This document shows, piece by piece, positions 45,716 through 54,536 of a stretch of DNA of 64,000 nucleotides. Source of the stretch: Vreelandella malpeensis (GTDB lineage: Bacteria; Pseudomonadota; Gammaproteobacteria; Pseudomonadales; Halomonadaceae); assembly GCF_020622355.1 (NCBI RefSeq), contig NZ_WHVL01000002.1, positions 62,001 through 126,000 of the forward strand. Direction: 5' to 3'. Numbering within the stretch: position 1 is the stretch's first letter; every line of letters starts with the position of its first letter. The position numbers and the translations under genes are program-made. The notes below the pieces were generated by a model, which was not told where the DNA came from, made no database searches, and saw only the letters and a program-made list of their open reading frames with translations.

Positions 45716-47494
45716 ATGCCCCTTCGCGCGACATTCACGGGTTTACCCTGCTGGCCCCTGGCGGCCACGCTCCTGCTGGGCGGCTGCCAGTCGACACCCT
45801 CCACCGTCGACGGCGGCCTGCCGGCGTTCGTGAGCGACCCGATGGCCTCGGCGCCGCCGATCACCCAAGGGCTCGATGCCGAAGGCCTGGGCACGCTGCT
45901 CGGCGCCGAGATGGCCGGCCAGCGCGGCGACTTCCGCCGCGCGAGCGAAGGCTACCTCGCGGCGGCCGAACGCTACCCGGTGCCGGCGCTGGCCGAGCGC
46001 GCCACCTTCGCCGCGCGCTTTGGCAACGATACTGCCTTGATGGAGGCCTCGGCGCTGCGATGGCGCGAACTCGCCCCGAACGCCCAAGGCCCCAACCAGT
46101 TTCTCGCCAGCCTGTCCCTGTCGCGCGGCGACTGGCTGGACAGCCTCGAACAGCGCCTGGCAATCGCCAGCACCGGCGGCAGCGGCGATATCGCCGCCTT
46201 CGCCGAGCTGGCCGTCGCCGATGAGGCGCCGCTCGGCCTTCTGATTCGCCCGCTGCGCGACTTTCTCGACGACTACACCGTCATCAGCCCGGATGCGGAC
46301 GCGCTCGAGGCGCAGAGCGACGTGCTGCTCGGCGCCGCCTTGATCGAAGCGGCGCTGGGCAACACGAGCCAGGCCCAGGCCCGCCTGGACCAGGTGGCGC
46401 GCCAGGCCCCGGAATCCGAGGCACTGTGGCTCGCCCGGGCGCGGCTGGCACTCGAGACCGGCGACAGCCGCGCCGCCCGCGACGCCGCCCGCCGGGGGCT
46501 CGAGCTCGCCCCGGATGACGTTCGCTTCGTGCTGATGCTCGCCCAGGCCAACATTCGCCTTGGCGACATCCAGGGCGCCGAGGCGCAGACCGATGCGCTG
46601 CTCGAAAGCCATGGCGGTGGCGAGGAGCTGCGCGTGGCGCTGGCCCAGCTCTACCTGGAAGAGAAGCGACCGGCGCCGGCCTACCGCCTGCTTCAACCGT
46701 TGATCGGCCAGGAGAACGTTCCCGATCTCGCCTATTATCTGCTTGGCGCCGTCACTCAGGCCCAGGGCGACCCCGACAACGCGCTGCTCTACTACCGCCA
46801 GGTGCGCGAAGGCAGCGAGTTCCTGCCCTCCCGCGCTAGCGCCGCCCAGATGCTGATCGATGAGGATCGGCTGGTCGATGCGCGCGCTTTCTTGCGTATC
46901 GAACGCATGCGCCACGACACCTACTTCAGCGACCTGGTACTGCTGGAAGTGCAGTTGCTCGACGCTCAGGGGCTGGGCCGCGAGGCCGAGGCGCTGCTCG
47001 ACCGAGAAGTGACCCGCACGCCTGAGGACACCGGGCTTCGCTATCTCCGGGCGATGCGTGCCTTCGAGCGCGGCGACATCGACCTGATGGAGCGCGACCT
47101 GCGCCGTATCATCGACGCCGAGCCAGGCAATGCCGCCGCGCTCAACGCGTTAGGCTATACGCTGGCGGATGCCGGCCCGCCCGGGCGGCTCGTTGAGGCG
47201 CGCGAGCTGATCGAGCGCGCCTACGAGCTCGAGCCGGACAACCCGGCGGTGCTCGACAGCATGGGCTGGGTGCAGTTTCGTCTGGGCGAGCCCGAGGCCG
47301 CCCTGCCCTGGCTCGAAAGCGCCTACGCCCGGATGCCGGACCAGGAGGTCGCCGCGCACCTGGCCGAGGTGCTTCATGCCCTGGATCGCAGCGAGGATGC
47401 CCGCGCCCTGGTGCGTCGCATCCAGGCCCGCGGCGGCGAACAGCCGCACATCGACGAGCTGCTTCAGCGCCACCCGGAGCTCGGCGCGCCATGA
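45716..47494 (+). CDS. Tetratricopeptide repeat lipoprotein
   Basis: A 592-residue exported lipoprotein with lipobox LLLGGC (Cys24). It is built from many TPR-type helical pairs, such as GTLLGAEMAGQRGDFRRASEGYL, LERLDQ-like and ALNALGYTLADAGPPGRLVEARELIERAYELEPDNPAVLDSMGWVQFRLGEPEAALPWLESAYARM-like segments from about residue 470. Its position upstream of lolB is conserved in gammaproteobacteria. Probable outer-membrane assembly scaffold; role unknown. The ATG at 45716 follows GATCGAGA; an earlier in-frame TTG at 45701 adds five residues. Confidence 0.88.
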   Translation: MPLRATFTGLPCWPLAATLLLGGCQSTPSTVDGGLPAFVSDPMASAPPITQGLDAEGLGTLLGAEMAGQRGDFRRASEGYLAAAERYPVPALAERATFAARFGNDTALMEASALRWRELAPNAQGPNQFLASLSLSRGDWLDSLEQRLAIASTGGSGDIAAFAELAVADEAPLGLLIRPLRDFLDDYTVISPDADALEAQSDVLLGAALIEAALGNTSQAQARLDQVARQAPESEALWLARARLALETGDSRAARDAARRGLELAPDDVRFVLMLAQANIRLGDIQGAEAQTDALLESHGGGEELRVALAQLYLEEKRPAPAYRLLQPLIGQENVPDLAYYLLGAVTQAQGDPDNALLYYRQVREGSEFLPSRASAAQMLIDEDRLVDARAFLRIERMRHDTYFSDLVLLEVQLLDAQGLGREAEALLDREVTRTPEDTGLRYLRAMRAFERGDIDLMERDLRRIIDAEPGNAAALNALGYTLADAGPPGRLVEARELIERAYELEPDNPAVLDSMGWVQFRLGEPEAALPWLESAYARMPDQEVAAHLAEVLHALDRSEDARALVRRIQARGGEQPHIDELLQRHPELGAP

Positions 47495-47518
47495 CACGGG
47501 GCGCGCCTTCTTCATGTA

Positions 47519-47550
47519 CTAACGCCTCGAACGACTAACGCCTCGAACGA
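47519..47550. repeat. Perfect 16-bp tandem duplication upstream of lolB
   Basis: CTAACGCCTCGAACGA at 47519-47534 is repeated exactly at 47535-47550, in the 89-base gap between the TPR gene and lolB. Recent slippage or a binding-site pair are possible. Confidence 0.85.
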
Positions 47551-47583
47551 TTCGGGGCGCATCACCCAACACGGAGTTTGACC

Positions 47584-48237
47584 ATGCCGACCGCCTACCC
47601 TATCGCCTCGCCCCTCCACGCCGTCACCCGTCCCGCGCGGGCGCTGATGGCTGGCGTCGCCCTGCTGGCACTGGCTGGCTGCGCCACTCAGGCGCCCACG
47701 GATGAAAGCGGCCGCCAGGCAGGCCAGTGGGAGCGCCAGCAGGCCAGCGTCGAAGCCTTCGACAGCTGGACCATGGCCGGCAAGGCGGGGCTGCGCACGC
47801 CGGACGAAAACACCAGCGCCAACCTGGACTGGAACCAGACCCCCTACTACTTTCGCATGCTGATCAGCGGCCCCTTCGGCGGCGGGCGCAGCGTGCTCGA
47901 GGGCCGCGAGGGGCGCTTTTCGCTGACCACCAGCGATGGCCGCTTCGAGGCCGAGACGCCCGAAGCACTGATGGAGGAACAGCTCGGCTGGTCGCTGCCG
48001 GTGCGCGCCATGCCCGACTGGGTACGGGGCCTTCCGGGCGGCGACTCGAGCTATCAGCTCGAAACCGACGCGCTGGGCTTCCCGAGCCACCTCGAGCAGG
48101 ATGGCTGGCAGATCGACTATCGCGACTGGGAAGAAGTGGAAGGCATGTGGCTGCCGCGCCGCCTGGTGATGAATATCGATGAAATACGCATCACCCTGGT
48201 GGTGAACCAGTGGCGTGCGCGCAGCGACCAGGAGTGA
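47584..48237 (+). CDS. lolB: Outer-membrane lipoprotein LolB
   Basis: A 217-residue lipoprotein that receives lipoproteins from LolA and inserts them into the outer membrane. Lipobox ALAGC gives Cys33; the mature protein shows WTMAGKAGLRTPDENTSANLDWNQTPYYF, the LolB pattern, and LGWSLPVRAMPDWVRGLPG. CGGAG lies before the ATG at 47584. It is followed three bases later by ispE. Confidence 0.93.
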   Translation: MPTAYPIASPLHAVTRPARALMAGVALLALAGCATQAPTDESGRQAGQWERQQASVEAFDSWTMAGKAGLRTPDENTSANLDWNQTPYYFRMLISGPFGGGRSVLEGREGRFSLTTSDGRFEAETPEALMEEQLGWSLPVRAMPDWVRGLPGGDSSYQLETDALGFPSHLEQDGWQIDYRDWEEVEGMWLPRRLVMNIDEIRITLVVNQWRARSDQE

Positions 48238-48240
48238 CCC

Positions 48241-49113
48241 TTGGCGAGCAACGATAGTCCCGCGTGCCGGCTGACCCTGCCGGCACCGGCGAAACTCAAC
48301 CGCATGCTGCACATCACCGGCCGCCGCCCGGACGGCTATCACACCCTGCAGACGCTGTTCCAGTTCATCGACCTGCAGGATGAGCTTACCTTCATCTTGC
48401 GCGACGACGGCGAGATCACGCTGGACGAGGCGCTCGACGGGGTACGCTTCGAGGATAACCTGGTGGTGCGCGCCGCCAGGATGCTGGCACCCTACCGCCA
48501 TGACCGCCGCCAGGGAGTCGAGATCGGCCTCACCAAGCGCCTGCCCATGGGCGGCGGCCTCGGCGGCGGCAGCTCCAACGCCGCCACGGTCCTGGTCGGG
48601 CTCAACCAGCTCTGGGGGCTAGGGCTTTCCCTCGACACGCTGGCCGAGCTTGGCCTGTCGCTCGGCGCCGACGTGCCGGTGTTCGTCCACGGCAAGAGCG
48701 CCTGGGCTGAAGGCGTAGGCGAGAAGCTCACCCCGGTCACCCTCGACACGCCCTGGTTCGTGGTAATCCATCCCGGGGTGAGCGTCTCGACCCCGGCCGT
48801 CTTTCAGGACCCGGAATTGACACGCGCAAGCCCCCCCATTACTATGGCGCGCGCACTGCAGGGGGGAGCGAGCGCGTGGCGCAACGACTGTGAAGAAACG
48901 GTCAAGAAACGCCATCCATCGATCGCCTGCGCACTCGAGTGGCTCGGCCAGTACGCACCCAGCCGCCTGACCGGCACCGGCGCTTGCCTGTTTGCCGAAT
49001 TCGAGTCCGAGCACGCCGCGAACGCCGTGACGCAAGAGGCCGCCAAACGCTATCACGCATGGACGGCACGCGGGCTCAACGGCTCTCCCCTACATGATGC
49101 TCTGGGCGGTTGA
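48241..49113 (+). CDS. ispE: 4-diphosphocytidyl-2-C-methyl-D-erythritol kinase
   Basis: A 290-residue GHMP kinase of the MEP isoprenoid pathway. N-terminal LPAPAKLNRMLHITGRRPDGYH binds substrate, PMGGGLGGGSSNAATVLVGLN is the ATP-binding loop, and TGTGACLFAEF the third motif. The start is TTG at 48241 behind AGGAG; the first ATG is inside the conserved PAPAKLN region, so the TTG must be real. TTG starts usually lower expression. Confidence 0.96.
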   Translation: MASNDSPACRLTLPAPAKLNRMLHITGRRPDGYHTLQTLFQFIDLQDELTFILRDDGEITLDEALDGVRFEDNLVVRAARMLAPYRHDRRQGVEIGLTKRLPMGGGLGGGSSNAATVLVGLNQLWGLGLSLDTLAELGLSLGADVPVFVHGKSAWAEGVGEKLTPVTLDTPWFVVIHPGVSVSTPAVFQDPELTRASPPITMARALQGGASAWRNDCEETVKKRHPSIACALEWLGQYAPSRLTGTGACLFAEFESEHAANAVTQEAAKRYHAWTARGLNGSPLHDALGG

Positions 49114-49140
49114 CGCCCGATCGAGTCGTTCGGTTATTGC

Positions 49141-49215
49141 TGGGGTATCGCCAAGTGGTAAGGCACCGGTTTTTGGTATCGGCATTCCCAGGTTCGAATC
49201 CTGGTACCCCAGCCA
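49141..49215 (+). tRNA. tRNA-Gln (TTG)
   Basis: A complete 75-base cloverleaf with acceptor stem TGGGGTA/TACCCCA, T-arm CCAGGTTCGAATCCTGG, and anticodon TTG in loop TTTTGGT, with CCA encoded. It lies between ispE and prs, a position conserved in many gammaproteobacteria, so it may be processed from the ispE-prs transcript. Confidence 0.97.
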
Positions 49216-49274
49216 ACTCGACGGCGATCCGACGTTTTCTCCCCTGATCCCCAACACTGCAAAGGTGGCCGTGC

Positions 49275-50216
49275 GTGTCAAAATTGATGGTTTTCACCGG
49301 GAACGCCAATCCCGAACTCGCTCACAAGATTGCCGAGAGCCTGGACAGCCGCATGGGTCATGCGACGGTGGGCCAGTTCAGCGACGGCGAGATCGCAGTC
49401 GAGATCAATGAGAACGTGCGTGGCAAGGATGTGTTCATCCTCCAGTCCACCTGCGCCCCCACGAACGACAACCTGATGGAACTGATCCTGATGGTCGACG
49501 CCCTGCGCCGCGCCTCGGCAACGCGCATCACGGCGGTCGTCCCCTACTTCGGCTATGCCCGCCAGGATCGCCGCGTGCGCTCCGCCCGCGTGCCCATCTC
49601 GGCGAAAGTGGTGGCCGACATGATGGTCAAGGCCGGCGTCGACCGCGTGATGACGATGGACCTGCACGCTGACCAGATCCAGGGCTTCTTCGACGTGCCG
49701 GTGGACAACGTCTACGGCTCGCCGATCCTGCTCGACGATATTGAGCGCCAGAACTACGCCGACCTGGTCGTGGTCTCGCCGGACGTCGGCGGCGTGGTGC
49801 GCGCGCGCGCCATCGCTAAGCAGCTCAATGCCGATCTCGCCATCATCGACAAGCGTCGCCCCCAGGCCAACCAGGCTCAGGTGATGCACATCATCGGCGA
49901 GATAGAAGGTCGCACGTGCGTCGTGGTCGACGACATGATCGACACCGCCGGCACCCTGTGCAAGGCGGGCGAGGCGCTTAAGGATCACGGCGCCGCGCGC
50001 GTGGTGGCCTACGCCACCCACCCGATCCTGTCCGGCCCCGCGGTCGACAACATCAGCAACTCGGTGCTCGACGAAGTGGTCGTCACCGATACGATCCCGC
50101 TGGCCGAGCACGCTCGCCGCAGCGGCAAGATCCGCCAGCTCAGCGTGGCCGGGCTGATCGCCGAAGCGATCCGCCGGGTCAGCAACGAAGAATCTGTCAG
50201 CGCGATGTTCCATTGA
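49275..50216 (+). CDS. prs: Ribose-phosphate pyrophosphokinase
   Basis: A 313-residue PRPP synthetase making the phosphoribosyl donor for nucleotide, His and Trp synthesis. [34 protein letters not shown] with catalytic residues, [18 protein letters not shown], and the PRPP-binding loop [15 protein letters not shown] are present. The start is GTG at 49275 preceded by AGGTGG; an ATG four codons later is a possible alternative. It supplies PRPP to TrpD made from the same window. Confidence 0.98.
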   Translation: MSKLMVFTGNANPELAHKIAESLDSRMGHATVGQFSDGEIAVEINENVRGKDVFILQSTCAPTNDNLMELILMVDALRRASATRITAVVPYFGYARQDRRVRSARVPISAKVVADMMVKAGVDRVMTMDLHADQIQGFFDVPVDNVYGSPILLDDIERQNYADLVVVSPDVGGVVRARAIAKQLNADLAIIDKRRPQANQAQVMHIIGEIEGRTCVVVDDMIDTAGTLCKAGEALKDHGAARVVAYATHPILSGPAVDNISNSVLDEVVVTDTIPLAEHARRSGKIRQLSVAGLIAEAIRRVSNEESVSAMFH

Positions 50217-50309
50217 GCTGACGATGAAAGCCCCCTCACGGGGCCATGAAGGCGTCGTCGTCTGGTCGCGGTCGGCGATGTCTTCCTACTCAAACCAAGA
50301 GGCACACAC

Positions 50310-50942
50310 ATGTCTGATTTTACTTTGAAAGCCAGCGTTCGTAACGACCTGGGGAAAGGTGCGAGCCGCCGCCTGCGTCGTGCGAACCAGCAGGTTCCGG
50401 CCGTCATCTACGGTGGTGAGAAGGAGCCGCAGTCCATCTCCGTCGAGAAAACCGCCTTCTACAAGGCGATCGAAGACGAGTCTTTCTTCTCGTCCGTCAT
50501 CAACCTCGACATCGACGGCAAGAAAGAGCAGGTCGTGGTGCGTGATCTGCAGCGTCACCCCTTCAAGCCGCTGCTGACCCACGCCGACTTCATGCGTGTC
50601 GACGCCACCCACGAAATTACCATGAACGTGCCGCTGCACGTGATCGGTGAAGACAAGTGCGTCGGCATCAAGGACCAGGGCGGCGAACTGCACGTCATGG
50701 CCAACGAAGTGGCGATCAGCTGCCTGCCGAAGGACCTGCCGGACTTCTTGGCAGTCGACATCGCAAGCGTCGAGCTGGGTACCACTCTGCACCTGTCCGA
50801 CCTCACGCTTCCGAAAGGCGTCTCTTCCGTGGACCTGTCCCACGGCGAAGAGCACGACCACGCCGTCCTCAACATCACCAAGGTACAGGTGCGTGACGAG
50901 GAAGAAGGCGAAGGCGAAGGCGAGGAAGGCAGCGCCGAGTAA
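50310..50942 (+). CDS. rplY: 50S ribosomal protein L25/general stress protein Ctc
   Basis: A 210-residue 5S-rRNA-binding protein of the long L25/Ctc type. The L25 domain ([24 protein letters not shown]) spans residues about 1-95 and a beta-rich TL5/Ctc domain follows. A highly acidic tail [14 protein letters not shown] ends the protein, in keeping with halophily. Follows prs, as in related genomes. A good terminator follows. Confidence 0.96.
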   Translation: MSDFTLKASVRNDLGKGASRRLRRANQQVPAVIYGGEKEPQSISVEKTAFYKAIEDESFFSSVINLDIDGKKEQVVVRDLQRHPFKPLLTHADFMRVDATHEITMNVPLHVIGEDKCVGIKDQGGELHVMANEVAISCLPKDLPDFLAVDIASVELGTTLHLSDLTLPKGVSSVDLSHGEEHDHAVLNITKVQVRDEEEGEGEGEEGSAE

Positions 50943-51001
50943 GCGCACTCTTCACGGCCTGCCCGTGCATTGGGCCATGCCCGCATGGCCCAAGGATGTT
51001 A

Positions 51002-51032
51002 AAATCAAGCGCCCCGGCGCTTGATTTTTTTT
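51002..51032 (+). terminator. Rho-independent terminator after rplY
   Basis: AAATCAAGCGCC (51002-51013) pairs with GGCGCTTGATTT (51016-51027), followed by TTTTT. A strong 12-bp stem, with a small loop, 60 bases after the rplY stop. Confidence 0.85.
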
Positions 51033-51124
51033 GCGTGCCGGAAACGATCCGCCGCACCGGGCTTCGCGGAGGATTTCGAAGATCGTTCCCGGCATGGCAA
51101 CGCTTTTTTGAATAGGAGGTGGGA

Positions 51125-51706
51125 ATGAGCCAGGTGACGGCCATCATCGGACTGGGCAATCCGGGTCCTGACTACGAGGCGACGCGCCATAACGCAGGCT
51201 TCTGGCTGGTGGATGCGCTGGCACGCCGCGCCCACACCGAGCTTCGCCCGGAGAAGAAGTTCCTCGGCCTCTACGCCAAGGCACGCCTGGGGGATCGCGA
51301 CGTCCATCTGCTCAACCCCACCACCTTCATGAACCGAAGCGGAGGGGCCGTTGCGGCGCTTTGCCAGTTCTTCAAGCTCGCACCGACAGAACTGCTCGTC
51401 GTCCACGACGAGCTCGACCTCCCCCCGGGCCAGGCGCGCTACAAAACCGGTGGCGGCCACGGCGGTCACAACGGCCTGCGCGACATCATCAGCGCGCTCG
51501 GCAACCAGAACGGCTTTCACCGCCTGCGCATCGGCATCGGCCACCCGGGGGAGGCGCGCCAGGTCAGCCACTATGTGCTGAACCGTCCGGGTAAGGCGGA
51601 GCAGGAAGCGATCGACCAGGCGCTGGCCGAGAGCGAGGCCACCCTTCCCCTGGCGCTTGCCGGCGACTGGGCCAAGGCCATGAACCGGCTGCACAGCGTC
51701 AAGTAG
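51125..51706 (+). CDS. pth: Peptidyl-tRNA hydrolase
   Basis: A 193-residue enzyme that releases tRNA from drop-off peptidyl-t[29 protein letters not shown] with the catalytic His, [45 protein letters not shown] and [11 protein letters not shown] are all conserved. AGGAGGTGGG precedes the ATG at 51125. Between rplY and ychF in the usual order. Confidence 0.98.
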   Translation: MSQVTAIIGLGNPGPDYEATRHNAGFWLVDALARRAHTELRPEKKFLGLYAKARLGDRDVHLLNPTTFMNRSGGAVAALCQFFKLAPTELLVVHDELDLPPGQARYKTGGGHGGHNGLRDIISALGNQNGFHRLRIGIGHPGEARQVSHYVLNRPGKAEQEAIDQALAESEATLPLALAGDWAKAMNRLHSVK

Positions 51707-51762
51707 CCACCCGTTTTCACTTCAAGGCGGATCGACACCTCCGCCCCGGTCAGGATATTTAC

Positions 51763-52854
51763 ATGGGTTTCAATTGCGGAATCGTCGGCCTACCCAACGT
51801 AGGCAAATCCACGCTGTTCAACGCGTTGACCAAGTCCGGCATCGATGCGGAGAACTTCCCCTTCTGCACCATCGAGCCCAACGTCGGGATCGTGCCGATG
51901 CCCGACCCGCGTCTGGACAAGCTCGCCGAGATCGTCAAGCCCCAGAAGGTGCTGCCCACGACCATGGAGTTCGTGGACATCGCGGGCCTGGTGGCCGGCG
52001 CCTCCAAGGGTGAGGGCCTTGGCAACAAGTTTTTGGCCAACATTCGCGAGACCCAGGCGATCGCCCACGTGGTGCGCTGCTTCGACAACGACAACGTGAT
52101 CCACGTGGCCAACCAGGTGGACCCGCGGGCGGATATCGAGACCATCAACCTGGAGCTGGCGCTGGCCGATCTCGATACCGTCGAGAAGGCGAGCCAGCGT
52201 CTGGTGCGCTCGGTCAAGGGCGGCGACAAGGACGCCACCGCAACCAAACTGATCCTCGACAGGATCCAACCGCACCTGGCCGAAGGCATGCCGCTTAGAA
52301 GCTTCGGGCTGTCCGATGACGAGAAGCAGCAGGTCAAGAGCTTCGGCTTTCTGACCCTGAAGCCGACCATGTACATCGCCAACGTCAACGAGGACGGCTT
52401 CGAGAACAACCCGTACCTCGATATCGTCAGGGAGATCGCCGCCGAGGAAGGCGCGGTGGTGGTGCCGGTGTGCAACCAGCTGGAAGCCGAGATCGCCGAG
52501 CTCGATGACGACGAGCGCAGCGTGTTCCTCGAGGAAATGGGCATGGAAGAGCCGGGCCTTGATCGAGTGATCCGCGCCGGCTACGCGCTTCTGGGCCTGC
52601 AGACCTACTTTACCGCCGGCGTCAAGGAAGTGCGCGCCTGGACCGTGAAGGCCGGCGCCACAGGCCCCGAGGCCGCCGGTGTGATCCACACCGACTTCCA
52701 GAAAGGCTTCATTCGCGCCGAGGTCATCGCCTATGACGACTTCGTCGCACTTGGCGGCGAACAGGGCGCCAAGGATGCCGGCAAGTGGCGCCTGGAAGGC
52801 AAGGAGTACATCGTCAAGGACGGCGACGTGATTCACTTCCGGTTCAACGTCTGA
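51763..52854 (+). CDS. ychF: Redox-regulated P-loop ATPase YchF
   Basis: A 363-residue Obg-related P-loop NTPase that prefers ATP. G1 is [16 protein letters not shown]3 [22 protein letters not shown]; the coiled coil is followed by a C-terminal TGS domain ([38 protein letters not shown]). It binds ribosomes and dampens oxidative-stress responses in E. coli. End of the prs-rplY-pth-ychF block. Confidence 0.97.
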   Translation: MGFNCGIVGLPNVGKSTLFNALTKSGIDAENFPFCTIEPNVGIVPMPDPRLDKLAEIVKPQKVLPTTMEFVDIAGLVAGASKGEGLGNKFLANIRETQAIAHVVRCFDNDNVIHVANQVDPRADIETINLELALADLDTVEKASQRLVRSVKGGDKDATATKLILDRIQPHLAEGMPLRSFGLSDDEKQQVKSFGFLTLKPTMYIANVNEDGFENNPYLDIVREIAAEEGAVVVPVCNQLEAEIAELDDDERSVFLEEMGMEEPGLDRVIRAGYALLGLQTYFTAGVKEVRAWTVKAGATGPEAAGVIHTDFQKGFIRAEVIAYDDFVALGGEQGAKDAGKWRLEGKEYIVKDGDVIHFRFNV

Positions 52855-52881
52855 CGCTTTCGAGCGCAAGGGTAAAATCGC

Positions 52882-52910
52882 TTGACGGGCGGCGCCTCGC
52901 TTTGTAATAT
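52882..52910 (+). promoter_or_regulatory. Sigma-70 promoter of tRNA-Met
   Basis: TTGACG (52882-52887), 17-base spacer, TAATAT (52905-52910); transcription would start near 52917, nine bases before the mature tRNA. A GC-rich discriminator (CGCCCCCG) follows, as in stringently controlled stable RNA promoters. Confidence 0.75.
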
Positions 52911-52925
52911 TCGCCCCCGTTGAAC

Positions 52926-53002
52926 GGCTACATAGCTCAGCTGGTTAGAGCACATCACTCATAATGATGGGGTCCCCTGTTCAAATCAGGGTGTAGCCAC
53001 CA
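52926..53002 (+). tRNA. Elongator tRNA-Met (CAT)
   Basis: A 77-base cloverleaf with acceptor GGCTACA/TGTAGCC, anticodon stem CATCA/TGATG and loop CTCATAA giving anticodon CAT, and encoded CCA. It is close to E. coli elongator tRNA-Met, so I favour that over lysidine-modified tRNA-Ile2 or the initiator tRNA (which lacks the first acceptor pair). Confidence 0.95.
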
Positions 53003-53009
53003 GATCCGA

Positions 53010-53045
53010 AAAAAGCCCGCCGATCTCTTGATCGGCGGGCTTTTT
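53010..53045. terminator. Bidirectional terminator between tRNA-Met and apeB
   Basis: GCCCGCCGATC (53015-53025), loop TCTT, GATCGGCGGGC (53030-53040), flanked by A5 and T5 runs. Serves tRNA-Met on the plus strand and apeB on the minus strand. Confidence 0.88.
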
Positions 53046-53078
53046 CGTGTGCCCAGGGGGCTTTCGCCCCCTCTCCTT

Positions 53079-54395
53079 TCAGCCCAACGTCGGGCGGTTC
53101 AGGAACGCGACCAGCGCGCGCGTCAGGTGCTCGACGTCCCGGGTGCCGGCGGTTTCGCGAATGGAGTGCATCGCCCACTGGGGCACGCCCACGTCGATGG
53201 TGGGCACGCCGATTTCGGTCGCCGTGATCGGCCCGATGGTGCTGCCACAGCCCATGTCCGCTCGAGTGACGAAGGACTGCACCGGCACGTCGGCCTCGCG
53301 GCACACGTCGCGAAACAGCGCTCCGGTCACGCTGTTGGTGGCGTAGCGCTGGCTGGCGTTGACCTTGATGACCGGGCCGCCGTTGATTCTTGGGCCGTGA
53401 CGCTCGTCGTGCTTGTCGCGGAAGTTGGGATGCAGCGCATGGGCGTTGTCGCAGGAGATCATCAGCGACGACTGGATCAGCTGGATCAGCGCCTCCTCGC
53501 CACCCCGCCCGACCTGGGCATTGAGGCGCTTGAGCACATCGCCCAGAAACGGCCCCTGGGCGCCGCAGGCGCTGGCACTGCCTACCTCCTCGTGATCGTT
53601 GGCCACCAGCAGCGCCCCCTGCTCGCCGTCGCAATCGAGCAGCGCCTCCAGGCCGATGAAGCACGACAGCAGGTTGTCCAGCCGGGCGCTGGCGACGAGC
53701 TCGCGCTTCACCCCGATCAGCGATGGCGGCTGCAGGTCGTAGAAGCCCAGCTCGAAGTCCACCACCTCGACATCTTCGAGGCCGTGCTCGCGTGCCAGAA
53801 AGCGCGTCAGCAGCGACTCCAGAGTGGCGTCGTCGCTCTGCATCACGACCGGTGCCATCTGGGTCTGGGGATTGATCGCGCGACCGGCGTTGACCTCCCG
53901 GTCCAGGTGGATCGCCAGGCTCGGAATGATGGCGATGGGCTCGGCGACGTCGAGCAGCACGCTCTCGAGCCGGCCATCCGGATGGCGCACGTGCACGCGC
54001 CCGGCGAGTCCCAGGTCGCGATCGAACCAGGGCGCCAGCAGCACCCCGCCGTAGACCTGCACGCCAAGCTGCAGCCAGCCTGCCGAGCGCTGGGTGGCCT
54101 CGGGCTTGAGCCGCAGTCCGGGGCTATCAGTGTGGGCGCCGATCATGCGCAGGGCGTCAAGCCCCTGCGCCGGCAGTTGAAAGGCGATGAGCGAGGAGTC
54201 GTTGCGGGTGACGACGTAGCGCCCGCCGGCCTCGAGCTGCCAGTCGGCCTTCTCGTCGAGGCGCGTGAAGCCGCCCTGCTCCAGGTGCCGGAGCATCGAC
54301 CGGGTGGCGTGCCAGGGCGTGGGCGAGTCCGCCAGAAATTCGCAGAGCCGCTCGAGGCGCCCCTCGCTTCGAGACGTGCTGTCGACCGCGTTCAA
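53079..54395 (-). CDS. apeB: M18 family aspartyl-type aminopeptidase
   Basis: A 438-residue metallo-aminopeptidase of family M18, cutting N-terminal acidic residues from peptides in the cytoplasm. Zinc and catalytic residues are in IGAHTDSPGLRLKP, NDHEEVGSASACGAQGPFL and ISCDNAHALHPNF, and VTRADMGCGSTIGPI, DVGVPQWAMHSIRE close the active site. It forms dodecamers in relatives. Monocistronic; divergent from prc. Confidence 0.95.
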   Translation of the reverse strand: MNAVDSTSRSEGRLERLCEFLADSPTPWHATRSMLRHLEQGGFTRLDEKADWQLEAGGRYVVTRNDSSLIAFQLPAQGLDALRMIGAHTDSPGLRLKPEATQRSAGWLQLGVQVYGGVLLAPWFDRDLGLAGRVHVRHPDGRLESVLLDVAEPIAIIPSLAIHLDREVNAGRAINPQTQMAPVVMQSDDATLESLLTRFLAREHGLEDVEVVDFELGFYDLQPPSLIGVKRELVASARLDNLLSCFIGLEALLDCDGEQGALLVANDHEEVGSASACGAQGPFLGDVLKRLNAQVGRGGEEALIQLIQSSLMISCDNAHALHPNFRDKHDERHGPRINGGPVIKVNASQRYATNSVTGALFRDVCREADVPVQSFVTRADMGCGSTIGPITATEIGVPTIDVGVPQWAMHSIRETAGTRDVEHLTRALVAFLNRPTLG

Positions 54396-54536
54396 ATTGA
54401 ATGCCCTCCGTCGGAAAATCAGTGAGTATCACAGAGTGTATGTCCTGCTACAATGCTCTTTCGGCTTGCGCAACTCATGGGTTGGCTGCATGTCAAGGAA
54501 CACTGAGTGACCATAAATTCCGGGAGAGCCTGACTG

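Noticed and set aside
49076..49309. Short antisense open frame across tRNA-Gln (contains VPGFEPGNADTKNRC)
   Set aside because: It is the well-known artefact of reading a tRNA gene backwards; the tRNA is clear on the plus strand.
50217..50309. GCCCC-GGGGC hairpin after prs as a terminator
   Set aside because: A small stem (GCCCCCTCACGGGGC) is present but lacks a T tract, and rplY follows on the same strand within 93 bases.
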